10,703 nt of DNA from Syntrophaceae bacterium (lineage in GTDB: Bacteria; Desulfobacterota; Desulfomonilia; Desulfomonilales; Desulfomonilaceae), in contig JACWAG010000060.1 in assembly GCA_014874425.1 (NCBI GenBank), forward strand, positions 1 through 10,703, given 5' to 3'. A model generated the notes under the pieces. It ran no database searches, was not told where the DNA came from, and saw nothing but the letters and a program-made list of their open reading frames with translations. Shown here piece after piece: positions 1 through 6,820 of this stretch; position 1 is the first letter of the stretch, and the number at the start of each line of letters is the position of its first letter. The position numbers and the translations under genes are program-made.

Positions 1-1
1 G

Positions 2-148
2 CATTTATCTTGTGTATGCCCGGATCATGAGAAGCGTGATGACGCGCAGGCTTTCCTGAAGTATGTCCTACAGGTCTTATCATCACTCCCTGCGGATAAA
101 TGGGGCCAAATATACGGGCTGGCCAGTTCCAGCCACGAGAAATTCTAA
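2..148 (+). CDS. C-terminal end of an unidentified protein (5' part outside the window)
   Basis: Frame 2 is open from the window edge to a TAA at 146-148, giving 48 residues. The composition is protein-like: CPDHEKRDD is followed by a likely amphipathic helix (AQAFLKYVLQVLSSL) and ends SSSHEKF. No domain is recognised and no start lies in the window. After the TAA the same frame stays open for 25 more very basic codons up to TGA 224-226, so the stop may be natural or may be a nonsense mutation in a longer gene. The opposite strand is also open here but reads as His/Ser-rich, less protein-like sequence. Confidence is low because the segment is short. Confidence 0.35.
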   Translation, partial: HLSCVCPDHEKRDDAQAFLKYVLQVLSSLPADKWGQIYGLASSSHEKF

Positions 149-234
149 GTTGAAGCAGCAAATTTATTAAAGAGAGACAGAAAACCAGAAAGAGTATGCC
201 GTAAGCAAACGAAGAAAAATGGGTGACAGCGTAA

Positions 235-405
235 AAAAGGCTGGACCTCTCCTCCCCCGGCATAGGGGAGTTCGCTGAAAAACACGTAGAACTCATTAGG
301 CTGTACTGCAAAGCGCTTGCTAAGCAGAAGATGGAAGCTTTCATAAACAATTTGGGAAAGCTCAGTCGAAACGTTTTTGACCAAGACCCTAATTGTCCGG
401 AATAA
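235..405 (+). pseudogene. Coding-like fragment without a start codon, possible gene remnant
   Basis: Frame 1 is open for 56 codons between a TAA at 232-234 and a TAA at 403-405. It reads as a helical, charged protein (EFAEKHVELIRLYCKALAKQ, later KMEAFINNLGKLSRNVF). About 60% of first codon positions are purines over residues 15-56, as in real genes. The only ATG lies deep inside (KMEAF) and has no ribosome binding site. Just upstream, frame 3 carries another coding-like piece (from about 171 to a TGA at 276-278, containing MGDSVKKAGPLL), so a single indel near 270 would join the two. I read this as a possibly decayed or frameshifted small gene. Chance openness is not excluded, and the antisense strand in the same register is also open. 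Confidence 0.2.
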
Positions 406-785
406 TATTTACAGAGGCGCTTCAGTGACAACGGACCAAATCTCCTGATATCAAGTCCGACCTTTAACTAGAATCGCCGAGGCGTTGCAACAATACTTCG
501 TTTGCGTGCTCTATCATCTGATTCATAGAAAGTAAACGAAAAAATTAGCGATTCTTTCGAAGAAGCGAACAACATCTCAAATTTTTGATTATGAAGGGGG
601 CGTAAATTGAGTTGAGGTCAACGTCTTATACTAAATACTATAATAAAAACAAAGTCTAATACATTTAAAAATGATATAACTTGAATAAAACAATCTTTTA
701 CCTTGATTTTTATACAAAATATGGTATTACGTTTCTCGAATAAGGCTGTAGCCTATTCCTGTACATCTTTTCGAGGAGTTGCCCC
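406..785. other. Gene-free, AT-rich leader region
   Basis: I see no supported gene here. From about 590 to 745 the sequence is strongly AT-rich with A and T tracts. A perfect TATAAT lies at 639-644, but no good -35 box sits at 16-18 bases from it (TTGAGG at 612-617 is 21 bases away). A 7-base inverted repeat (TTCGTTT at 497-503 and AAACGAA at 534-540) has a 30-base loop and no evident role. The region most likely holds the promoter of the gene at 786. Confidence 0.4.
703..730 (+). promoter_or_regulatory. Possible sigma70-type promoter for the coiled-coil protein gene
   Basis: TTGATT (703-708) and TATTAC (725-730) are separated by 16 bases, each matching four or more of six consensus positions. 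Transcription would start near 737, giving a leader of about 50 bases before the ATG at 786. The surrounding DNA is so AT-rich that chance matches are likely. Confidence 0.3.
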
Positions 786-1274
786 ATGAAAAAAGCCGCA
801 ATATTCTTACTTGCCGCCTCAGTTCTGCTAATAAGTTTTGGATCGAGTGTATTTGCTGAGGACCTGGCATCTCAAATCACCGCGCTACAGCAAAAAGCTG
901 AGCGTGTTGAAGCCCAGATAAACCAGGCTAGACAACAGAGTGACGGAACTATGGACCAGCAGATCAAGTCCCTGATGAGTCAAGCCGACAATTTGATCAA
1001 ACAGAGAGTCCAAATGGATTCGCAGATATCCAAGATTGATTCTCAAATTGACGAGATAAAGAATTCCGCAAAAAGCAACCTTGCCAGGCAGGTCAAGAGC
1101 TATGATCAGGAATTAGTCCTTCTAAAGTCACAGATCTCTTCTCTCAACGCCAAGAAGTGGGCTGAAGAAGCTCAAAGAATGAAGGAAGAAGACGCAAAGA
1201 ATCAGCCGAACCAGAACGCTGTAGCGCCGGCGCCCAAACCAGCGACCGTCCCCGGACCGGCTGCCCAGAAGTAA
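786..1274 (+). CDS. Small secreted coiled-coil protein of unknown function
   Basis: This is a 162-residue protein with a clear Sec signal peptide: MKK, a hydrophobic core, and a likely cut after SVFA at residue 24. Residues about 27-132 are rich in Q, K, E, S and regularly spaced hydrophobic residues, predicting a long helical coiled coil. The tail (about 141-162) is Pro/Ala-rich (APAPKPATVPGP) and probably unstructured. The product should be periplasmic or loosely envelope-bound; no lipobox or membrane segment is seen. The start is set by GAGGAG at 773-778, seven bases before the ATG, and by the signal peptide. The gene stands alone, with a terminator 40 bases downstream. No family is recognised; by shape it could be a periplasmic scaffold or chaperone-like protein, but nothing in the sequence proves that. 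Confidence 0.85.
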   Translation: MKKAAIFLLAASVLLISFGSSVFAEDLASQITALQQKAERVEAQINQARQQSDGTMDQQIKSLMSQADNLIKQRVQMDSQISKIDSQIDEIKNSAKSNLARQVKSYDQELVLLKSQISSLNAKKWAEEAQRMKEEDAKNQPNQNAVAPAPKPATVPGPAAQK

Positions 1275-1313
1275 CAAATCTTAAGAACTGTCAACTAGGT
1301 AGTCTTTTCTCAT

Positions 1314-1350
1314 AAGGCCGATGCGATCCAATTTGTGTCGGCCTTTGTTT
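1314..1350 (+). terminator. Rho-independent terminator after the coiled-coil protein gene
   Basis: AAGGCCGA (1314-1321) pairs perfectly with TCGGCCTT (1338-1345), and three further base pairs, including G-T wobbles, can extend the stem inward. The stem is followed by a T-rich tail (TTTGTTT). It lies 40 bases after the stop codon at 1274. Confidence 0.7.
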
Positions 1351-1501
1351 GTCACGTTGGAACAAAACCAATTACCACGCCTTGTTTAACAAGATAGGCG
1401 AGTATCTAATAAACGGCATTATATTCCAACCCAAGGCGATATATAATAATGTAACATATAAATTAATTACAATAACATGTTAATATATTATATTAAATTA
1501 G

Positions 1502-1529
1502 TTGACTTTTGTGTCCAAACAGATAAAAT
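1502..1529 (+). promoter_or_regulatory. Sigma70-type promoter for the LysM/M23 lipoprotein gene
   Basis: TTGACT (1502-1507), a 16-base spacer and TAAAAT (1524-1529) match five of six positions at each box. About 65 bases of almost pure A/T lie directly upstream (1435-1500) and could act as an UP element. This stretch includes a TAACATGTTA palindrome (1473-1482). Transcription would start near 1536, about 30 bases before the ATG. Confidence 0.6.
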
Positions 1530-1567
1530 ATTCGGTATGTTTAAACGTTAAGCGGCTAACTTAAAAT

Positions 1568-2488
1568 ATGACAAATCTAAATCTTTGCTTTTCAATCATT
1601 CTGTCATTAATTGTGCTGTCGGGTTGTTCCTCGAACTTAGCCGCAATAAAATCCTCCGTAGCTCATGCCTCATTCCAGAAACCGACAACTCAAAAGACTG
1701 AGAAGAGCAAGGTTCCGACCGATGAGGAAGGAGCTTTTCACGTAGTAAACAAAGGTGACTCACTTGTTCACATATGTGATGTTTACGGGTTGGACCTGAA
1801 ATCTGTAGCTCTCGTCAACAAGTTGTCGCCTCCTTACAAGCTGTCTGGTGGCGAAACCTTGTTTCTGCCTGCTTCCGCGTTATTACCTGATACGAATTTG
1901 ACAAAATCTCCAAATCAGACCGGGCCCATGTTAGGCGGCGCTGATTCCAAGTCCCGGTATTTTGCCGCAAGCGCAATTAGGGGTTTGAGGCACCCAAGCG
2001 TCCCGGAGCTGAAATTCCCTGTGCCTCACGGGGTTTTGACTTCGCCCTTTGGGTTTCGTTGGGGAAGTTTTCATAAAGGGTTAGACATAGCAGCGCCTAT
2101 TGGTAACCCCGTTTTAGCTTGCGCCGAGGGGAAAGTCATTTATACAGGGAGTCAGAAACGATTCAGGAGATATGGAAACGCTGTTTTAGTGGATCATGGA
2201 AAAGGCGCCTATACTTATTACGCCCATTTGTCCAACATCCTTGTGAAACCTGGACAGGTTATCCGTAGAGGGCAGAAAATCGCTCTAGTAGGCAACACCG
2301 GTAGATCCACCGGGCCACATCTTCATTTAGAGGTGAGAGTCGCCAACCAAATGTATAATCCGTTGGCCTATTTTTCAGCCAATGACATGGCTGGGATGAA
2401 GGTAGCAAAGCGATTTGCGAATTCTCCCATGGGGCCTGTGTTGGCCCACTGGAAAATCCCTGATCTTGTTTCGGCGAACCTCCCTTGA
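1568..2488 (+). CDS. LysM-domain M23 (LytM/NlpD-type) lipoprotein
   Basis: This 306-residue envelope protein probably cleaves peptidoglycan cross-links or activates amidases that do. Residues 1-20 form a lipoprotein signal with lipobox LSGC (Cys20). The next residues are Ser-Ser rather than Asp, which favours outer-membrane sorting. Residues about 57-102 form one LysM peptidoglycan-binding domain (HVVNKGDSL ... LSGGETLFLP). Residues about 150-268 form the M23 domain, with the zinc/catalytic set intact: His169 and Asp173 (HKGLD), His220 (YYAHL), and His251 and His253 (HLHLE). A complete site suggests a true peptidase rather than a degenerate NlpD/EnvC-type activator. The ATG has no good Shine-Dalgarno sequence (CTTAAAAT precedes it); it is chosen because the signal peptide begins there. 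It has its own promoter, and I see no clear terminator after the stop. Confidence 0.92.
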   Translation: MTNLNLCFSIILSLIVLSGCSSNLAAIKSSVAHASFQKPTTQKTEKSKVPTDEEGAFHVVNKGDSLVHICDVYGLDLKSVALVNKLSPPYKLSGGETLFLPASALLPDTNLTKSPNQTGPMLGGADSKSRYFAASAIRGLRHPSVPELKFPVPHGVLTSPFGFRWGSFHKGLDIAAPIGNPVLACAEGKVIYTGSQKRFRRYGNAVLVDHGKGAYTYYAHLSNILVKPGQVIRRGQKIALVGNTGRSTGPHLHLEVRVANQMYNPLAYFSANDMAGMKVAKRFANSPMGPVLAHWKIPDLVSANLP

Positions 2489-2576
2489 AAATGACTGATT
2501 AAGCTTATTCGAACTCAAAAAGGGGAAAGCAGAGAAGTTTTTGCGCTGAAAAGACAAGCTCAAGCAGACGCGTAAC

Positions 2577-2588
2577 AGATTTAAATCT
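2577..2588. repeat. 12-base perfect palindrome upstream of the sat promoter
   Basis: AGATTTAAATCT is self-complementary over all 12 bases and ends 12 bases before the -35 box at 2601. It is too tight to make a useful RNA hairpin, so if functional it would be a site for a dimeric DNA-binding protein. AT-rich palindromes also arise by chance. Confidence 0.35.
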
Positions 2589-2600
2589 CATGCTTTTTCC

Positions 2601-2629
2601 TTGACAAGCAGCTTTGTCACAACTAAACT
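2601..2629 (+). promoter_or_regulatory. Sigma70-type promoter for sat
   Basis: A perfect -35 TTGACA (2601-2606), a 17-base spacer and TAAACT (2624-2629, four of six) lie in the gap before sat. The predicted start near 2636 leaves an unusually long leader of about 125 bases before the ATG at 2762. No riboswitch class was recognised in that leader; it contains only short, weak hairpins. Confidence 0.55.
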
Positions 2630-2761
2630 GACCTTTCATTTCAGTTTTTACCACAACTTCGAAAAGACACCCCCACACATGAGATTGGAGGTCTGAAGGA
2701 TTTTCCGACTCGTACTCGGGGCGTGCTTTAAACAGGACATAATGTTCAAGGAGGACTACAA

Positions 2762-3982
2762 ATGTCGAAAAGCAAGTTGGTGAGACCTCACGGTGGTGGG
2801 GAATTAAAACCTTTGATGCTATCAGGCGCGGCGTTGGTGGAAGAGAAAAAGAGAGCCGGAACTCTCAAGAAGATTAATATCTCATCTAGAGAAACAGGTG
2901 ATCTCCTTATGATGGGTTGCGGCGCGTTCACACCACTTGAAGGTTTCATGACGAAAGCGGACTGGAAAGGCGTATGCGACGAGTTCAAGATGGCTAACGG
3001 TCTATTTTGGCCTATTCCAATCACTGTTTCTACTGATGATGAAGCTGTTAAACAAGGTGATGAAATAGCTCTGGTCGACTCTGATAACGGTGAAATAGTC
3101 GCCACCATGAAGGTGACTGAGAAATACACCATCGACAAAGCTTATGAATGCAAGAAAGTCTTCACCACGGATGACATGGAACACCCTGGCGTGCAGAAAG
3201 TCATGGCCCAAGGGAAATATAATCTTGCCGGTCCTGTGAAGGTGCTAACCGAAGGTGGGTTCCCGGAAGAATTTGGCGATCTCTATGGTACGCCCGCTGA
3301 AACAAGGGCGATATTTGAAAAAAATGGTTGGAAGCGAATTGCGGCCCTTCAGTTACGTAACCCTATGCACAGGTCCCACGAATTTCTGGCCAAAATCGCC
3401 GTTGAAGTGATGGATGGAGTAATCATCCATCAGTTACTGGGCAAGCTGAAACCTGGTGACATTCCGGCGGATGTTCGTGTAGCAGCCATTAACGCTCTCG
3501 TCGACAACTATTTTGTTAAAGGCACTGTCGTAACCAAGGGCTATCCTATGGAAATGAGATACGCCGGCCCCAGGGAAGCCCTTTTGCACGGTGTCTTCAG
3601 ACAAAACTATGGTTGCAGCCATCTCATCGTAGGCCGGGATCATGCCGGCGTAGGCGATTATTACGGACCATTTGACGCGCAAAAGATTTTTGATCAAATT
3701 CCTGAAGGATCACTTGAACTTCAGCCTCTTAACATCGATTGGACGTTCCATTGCTTCAAATGCGGAGGGATGGCTTCCATGAGGACATGTCCTCATGGAA
3801 AGGCTGACCGGTTGCTTCTTTCAGGAACGATGGTGCGGAAGACCCTGTCCGAGGGTGGACAGTTGCCGCCTGAGTTCTCAAGGCCGGAAGTGGTGGCCAT
3901 CTTACAGAAGTATTACCAGGGTCTGGAAGAAAAGGTTGAGGTTAAGTTGCACGGAGCGGCTACCGGCGACGTGAAGAAGTAA
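2762..3982 (+). CDS. sat: Sulfate adenylyltransferase (ATP sulfurylase)
   Basis: This cytoplasmic enzyme makes adenosine 5'-phosphosulfate and pyrophosphate from ATP and sulfate, the first step of sulfate reduction (or the last step of sulfite oxidation run in reverse). The 406 residues match the usual length of the single-chain Sat family. The nucleotide-binding motif QLRNPMHRSH is at 197-206 and GRDHAG at 291-296. CFKC (331-334) with Cys343 and His345 forms the zinc-type motif seen in Sat of dissimilatory sulfate reducers and Archaeoglobus. The start is fixed by AAGGAGG at 2748-2754, seven bases before the ATG. There is no APS-kinase fusion. AprAB, Qmo and sulfate transport genes are not adjacent, and promoter plus terminator make this a one-gene unit. 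Identity is near certain; the dissimilatory direction is inferred. Confidence 0.97.
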   Translation: MSKSKLVRPHGGGELKPLMLSGAALVEEKKRAGTLKKINISSRETGDLLMMGCGAFTPLEGFMTKADWKGVCDEFKMANGLFWPIPITVSTDDEAVKQGDEIALVDSDNGEIVATMKVTEKYTIDKAYECKKVFTTDDMEHPGVQKVMAQGKYNLAGPVKVLTEGGFPEEFGDLYGTPAETRAIFEKNGWKRIAALQLRNPMHRSHEFLAKIAVEVMDGVIIHQLLGKLKPGDIPADVRVAAINALVDNYFVKGTVVTKGYPMEMRYAGPREALLHGVFRQNYGCSHLIVGRDHAGVGDYYGPFDAQKIFDQIPEGSLELQPLNIDWTFHCFKCGGMASMRTCPHGKADRLLLSGTMVRKTLSEGGQLPPEFSRPEVVAILQKYYQGLEEKVEVKLHGAATGDVKK

Positions 3983-4012
3983 TACCCAGCATAAAAAATG
4001 TTGAACCGATGC

Positions 4013-4049
4013 CCGATCACCGGCTTTATGTCGGTGATCGGTTTTTTTT
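4013..4049 (+). terminator. Strong rho-independent terminator after sat
   Basis: CCGATCACCG (4013-4022) pairs perfectly with CGGTGATCGG (4032-4041) around a 9-base loop, followed at once by eight T (4042-4049). It lies 30 bases after the sat stop codon and separates sat from the next unit. Confidence 0.92.
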
Positions 4050-4086
4050 GGCTCGGATTGCGACGCGAAGACCCGATACCAGATCC

Positions 4087-4116
4087 TTGACGTAATAATA
4101 TAATGACGCGTACAAT
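4087..4116 (+). promoter_or_regulatory. Sigma70-type promoter for the oxoamine synthase unit
   Basis: TTGACG (4087-4092) and TACAAT (4111-4116) each match five of six positions, with an 18-base spacer. Transcription would start near 4123, about 90 bases before the ATG at 4214. The promoter sits just after the sat terminator, so the two downstream genes should be expressed independently of sat. Confidence 0.55.
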
Positions 4117-4213
4117 GCCTTTGCTCAAGATGAATAAATTTAACATATGAGATGACAATGCTCGAGATAAATGTCTCCAGCAGGTTCGCCACCTTTCTTG
4201 AAAGCTCTACGAC

Positions 4214-5401
4214 ATGAAAGATCTTTTTGAAAAGTGTTATTCCTTTAAACGAGATCAAGAAGCAATTGAACTAGGGTTTTACCCTTATTTCAAAGCGATT
4301 TCGGCTTTGGATGGCCCTCACGTTACGGTAAACGGCCGTGACATGATAATGATTGGTTCAAACAACTACCTGGGATTGACAACCCACCCCAGAGTCAAAG
4401 AAGCGGCAATGAAAGCGCTGGAGCGGCATGGGACAAGTTGTTCCGGTTCAAGGTTCTTGAATGGTACTTTGGAGATGCACGAACAGTTGGAAGCTTCTCT
4501 AGCGCAATTTGTCGGCAAAGAGTCGGCCCAAGTTTTCACAACCGGTTTCTTGACCAACCAAGGCGTGATAGCTCCACTATTATCCCGTACAGATACAGTT
4601 ATAGTCGATCGTCTTGTTCATGCGAGCGTCCTGGAAGGGGTTCGTCTCTCATTTGGAAAAGTTCGGCGTTTCCGTCACAATGATATTGAATCCTTGAGAA
4701 GAAATCTAGAGGCCAGCGCGGATTCTGATGGGGTGCTGGTAATTGTAGATGGTGTCTATAGTATGGAAGGGGACATTGCTCCATTACCCGAAATTGTAGC
4801 GGTAACCAAGGAATATGGCGCTCGTATAATGGTTGATGACGCTCATGGTTTGGGGGTTCTTGGCAAAAATGGACGAGGAACACTTGAACATTTCAACCTA
4901 ATTGACAGGGTTGACTTGGTAATGGGAACGTTCAGCAAGTCACTAGCGTCATTGGGAGGTTTTGTTGCGGGTGACGCCGCTGTAATAAACTACATCAGGC
5001 ACAATTCGCGCGCTCTGATATTTTCCGCGTCAATGCCACCATCGGCAGTGGCGGCTGTAAATGCCGCATTAGAGGTAATTCAAGCTGAGCCGGAAATCCG
5101 CGACCATCTATGGGAGAATACCAATTTTCTGATGCGACACATAGTTGAGCTAGGATTCGATACAGGGCCCACGGAAACACCTATAGTGCCTATAATAGTG
5201 GGAGACGACGCCCGCGCATGTATCTTTTGGCGCCTTCTTTTCGACGAAGGGCTCTTTACTAACTGTGTAGTTTCTCCAGGAGTCCCGCCCGGATCCCAAA
5301 GGATACGAATGTGCCTTATGGCCACTCATTCTCGGGAGGACCTTGAGAAGGTAGTTGAGATTTGCGGACGCGTAGGCCGCCAGATAGGATTGATTGGTTA
5401 A
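4214..5401 (+). CDS. PLP-dependent alpha-oxoamine synthase, serine palmitoyltransferase-like
   Basis: This 395-residue fold-type I PLP enzyme belongs to the family that condenses an amino acid with an acyl thioester and releases CO2 (serine palmitoyltransferase, BioF, glycine C-acetyltransferase, HemA). Visible marks are SNNYLGL (49-55), GSRFLNGT with the following His (78-89), the PLP-stacking His136 (RLVHAS), VDDAHGLG (207-214) with Asp208 and His211, the Schiff-base Lys242 in GTFSKSLASLGGF, and FSAS (270-273). The GSRFLNGTLEMH and GTFSKSLASLGG blocks resemble Bacteroides-type serine palmitoyltransferase more than E. coli BioF or Kbl, so synthesis of 3-ketosphinganine from serine and an acyl thioester is the preferred guess. 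BioF-like activity remains possible. A stop at 4199-4201 makes this ATG the first available start, although its ribosome binding site is weak. It is followed 13 bases later by a membrane-protein gene. Confidence 0.85.
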   Translation: MKDLFEKCYSFKRDQEAIELGFYPYFKAISALDGPHVTVNGRDMIMIGSNNYLGLTTHPRVKEAAMKALERHGTSCSGSRFLNGTLEMHEQLEASLAQFVGKESAQVFTTGFLTNQGVIAPLLSRTDTVIVDRLVHASVLEGVRLSFGKVRRFRHNDIESLRRNLEASADSDGVLVIVDGVYSMEGDIAPLPEIVAVTKEYGARIMVDDAHGLGVLGKNGRGTLEHFNLIDRVDLVMGTFSKSLASLGGFVAGDAAVINYIRHNSRALIFSASMPPSAVAAVNAALEVIQAEPEIRDHLWENTNFLMRHIVELGFDTGPTETPIVPIIVGDDARACIFWRLLFDEGLFTNCVVSPGVPPGSQRIRMCLMATHSREDLEKVVEICGRVGRQIGLIG

Positions 5402-5414
5402 GGGAGGAAGTCGA

Positions 5415-6047
5415 ATGCTTTTGAAACAAACCGTTTGGGAGATATCTCGGAAATGCGCGGCGGCAGCCAAATCCCATGGGCGCGCTTTGCTTTTGTCGTT
5501 GACGGTTTTCTCGCTGCTTACTGCTTTTAGTGTATCTCCATTGTTCGCTGTAGATGAAAATTCCGCAAATAGGACAGCCGATAAAAGCGTTCAGACTCAA
5601 AACCTCTCACCAGCGTCGATTGAGAAGAGATTCGAAAAGATTGAAAATACTCTTGAATCTATAAAAGTAACCGGTGAGAAAGCTGAGGACCGCAGTTATT
5701 TCAACAAACTCGCAAGCTATGAAGTTATTAAATATTTAAAGATGATGGTCTTGTTGTTGGTGTTAATAGCTCTTGGGTTCCCATTGGCCATATGGTTGTT
5801 GAACAGAAGTAGGTACTTTAAATCATCAGACGGGTCCCAGGAACTTGCCGAAACCCTAATAACGATTGAGGAACGCCAGGTTAAGCTCGCAAATATCCTG
5901 AAGGAAATTCAGGGTGAGATTGACTACCTTCACACCATGTCCGCTCCTGATCTTAAAAACTTGATCCAGCAGGCAGAGAATTATCTAAAATTGAACGAAA
6001 GTGATCTGCAAAAGGCTGGTTCAAAGCAGGAGCCCGAGAGCAAATAA
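5415..6047 (+). CDS. Membrane-anchored coiled-coil protein of unknown function
   Basis: This 210-residue protein is probably co-transcribed with the oxoamine synthase, whose stop lies 13 bases upstream. The ATG is preceded by GGGAGG (5402-5407) at seven bases; a TTG at 5394 in the same frame overlaps the previous gene and has no ribosome binding site. Residues about 23-45 form a hydrophobic signal-like segment ending SPLFA, after a long basic N-region. Residues 64-105 are charged and helical (EKRFEKIENTLESIK). Residues about 109-129 form a clear transmembrane helix, followed by a basic NRSR stop-transfer segment. Residues 140-200 form another helical, probably coiled-coil region. If the signal is cleaved, residues 46-108 are periplasmic and the rest cytoplasmic. 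No family is recognised. The arrangement suggests a membrane partner for its neighbour, but that is inference only. Confidence 0.85.
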   Translation: MLLKQTVWEISRKCAAAAKSHGRALLLSLTVFSLLTAFSVSPLFAVDENSANRTADKSVQTQNLSPASIEKRFEKIENTLESIKVTGEKAEDRSYFNKLASYEVIKYLKMMVLLLVLIALGFPLAIWLLNRSRYFKSSDGSQELAETLITIEERQVKLANILKEIQGEIDYLHTMSAPDLKNLIQQAENYLKLNESDLQKAGSKQEPESK

Positions 6048-6081
6048 CTTTTAGTGGAATATGTAAATCCAGAACTGAAAA

Positions 6082-6771
6082 TTATCTGGCTATGGAGTCA
6101 ATAGTTTCGAGAAGATTTCGGATATTGTCTGTTTGAGTTCCCTTGTTTTCGTACAAAACATCCTGCACCGAAAAATCAGCTCCATAAAAAGCTTCGTTAG
6201 TCTTTCTATCTGGTTGTATAATGCCGCTGTTAATCGACAAACCTGCAAACAGCCCTTTTGTCTTTGAATAGGATAGAATTTGAGACTTGAGTCTCAAATT
6301 CGTGTCCACTGACGCATCTCCGCCAAGTGGTCCTGCGCTGACGGATACATCGACCCCAAGTATAAGTTTTTCCTCCAACAATCTTTGGAGCCCTGTCTCA
6401 TCCATAAACAATAGAATTAAATCTATCGATTGGGCGCCCAACTGTAGCCCAATACTTCCGCCCCGAAAAATAAAGAAAGCAGGATTTGACCATCTAAGAG
6501 TTTCCTGGTCTCTTCTCAATATTATGCCTCTTCCCAATTCTATTCCTAACAACGCTCCAATGTTGAGGACGCCTGGGAATATGGCCAGGCCATGTGTTTT
6601 TTGAAACAATTCTTTGGGAACATGTTTGTCAGGTATAGCCAAGATGTCTTTTAAGACCCTGTTACATCGGGCAATTTCGTTATCCGCATCGACAAACGCG
6701 GAATCGGCCCCATAGGCTGAAGAAAAAAACATTATGACAAATAGCGTCAGTAACTGGAGGCCAAGCTTCAT
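6082..6771 (-). CDS. Secreted SYLF-domain (Ysc84/DUF500) lipid-binding-type protein
   Basis: This 229-residue protein has a signal peptide (MKLG, hydrophobic core, likely cut after SSAYG near residue 21) and one SYLF/Ysc84 domain. The family pattern is visible in order: GLAIFPGVLNIG (61-72), GSIGLQLGAQSID (105-117), a Gly-rich segment VSAGPLGGDAS (144-154), and YSKTKGLFAGLSINSG (168-183). Eukaryotic members bind phosphoinositides; bacterial exported members are poorly understood and probably act in the periplasm or at the outer membrane. The ATG at 6771 is preferred because GGTGG lies eight bases upstream and the signal peptide begins there; a TTG at 6786 would add five residues. It lies 49 bases downstream of the AICAR formyltransferase gene on the same strand and may be co-transcribed with it. 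Its stop is 34 bases from the convergent gene at 5415-6047. Confidence 0.9.
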   Translation of the reverse strand: MKLGLQLLTLFVIMFFSSAYGADSAFVDADNEIARCNRVLKDILAIPDKHVPKELFQKTHGLAIFPGVLNIGALLGIELGRGIILRRDQETLRWSNPAFFIFRGGSIGLQLGAQSIDLILLFMDETGLQRLLEEKLILGVDVSVSAGPLGGDASVDTNLRLKSQILSYSKTKGLFAGLSINSGIIQPDRKTNEAFYGADFSVQDVLYENKGTQTDNIRNLLETIDSIAR

Positions 6772-6820
6772 GAAATTTTCCACCAATTCGTCAGACCAAA
6801 TATTAATTCTAATAGAGACT

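Noticed and set aside
145..411. Minus-strand frame with a beta-alpha-beta-like N-terminus (VKNVSTELSQIVYESF ... FYVFFSELP)
   Set aside because: It is exactly in register with the plus-strand frame 235-405, has no proper start codon, and turns into Phe-rich nonsense after the Gly run near 255. Weaker first-position purine bias than the plus strand.
1..466. Minus-strand frame open from a TAG near 466 to the window edge, with AGGAGA (441-446) before a TTG at 431
   Set aside because: The translation is rich in Ser, Cys and His and looks like an antisense shadow of the better plus-strand fragments. Only one hydrophobic stretch looks protein-like, so I kept it out of the feature list although chance openness of about 150 codons is not common.
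3434..3697. Minus-strand ORF inside sat, with similar ones inside the synthase, AICAR formyltransferase and barrel genes
   Set aside because: Each is an antisense or out-of-frame shadow of a well-supported gene with recognisable catalytic motifs or signals.
5394..5414. Upstream TTG start for the membrane coiled-coil protein
   Set aside because: It overlaps the end of the synthase gene and has no ribosome binding site, while GGGAGG stands seven bases before the ATG at 5415.
6069..6089. Possible terminator between the convergent genes (CCAGA / TCTGG)
   Set aside because: Only a 5-base stem with an 11-base loop, overlapping a stop codon and lacking a T run in either direction.
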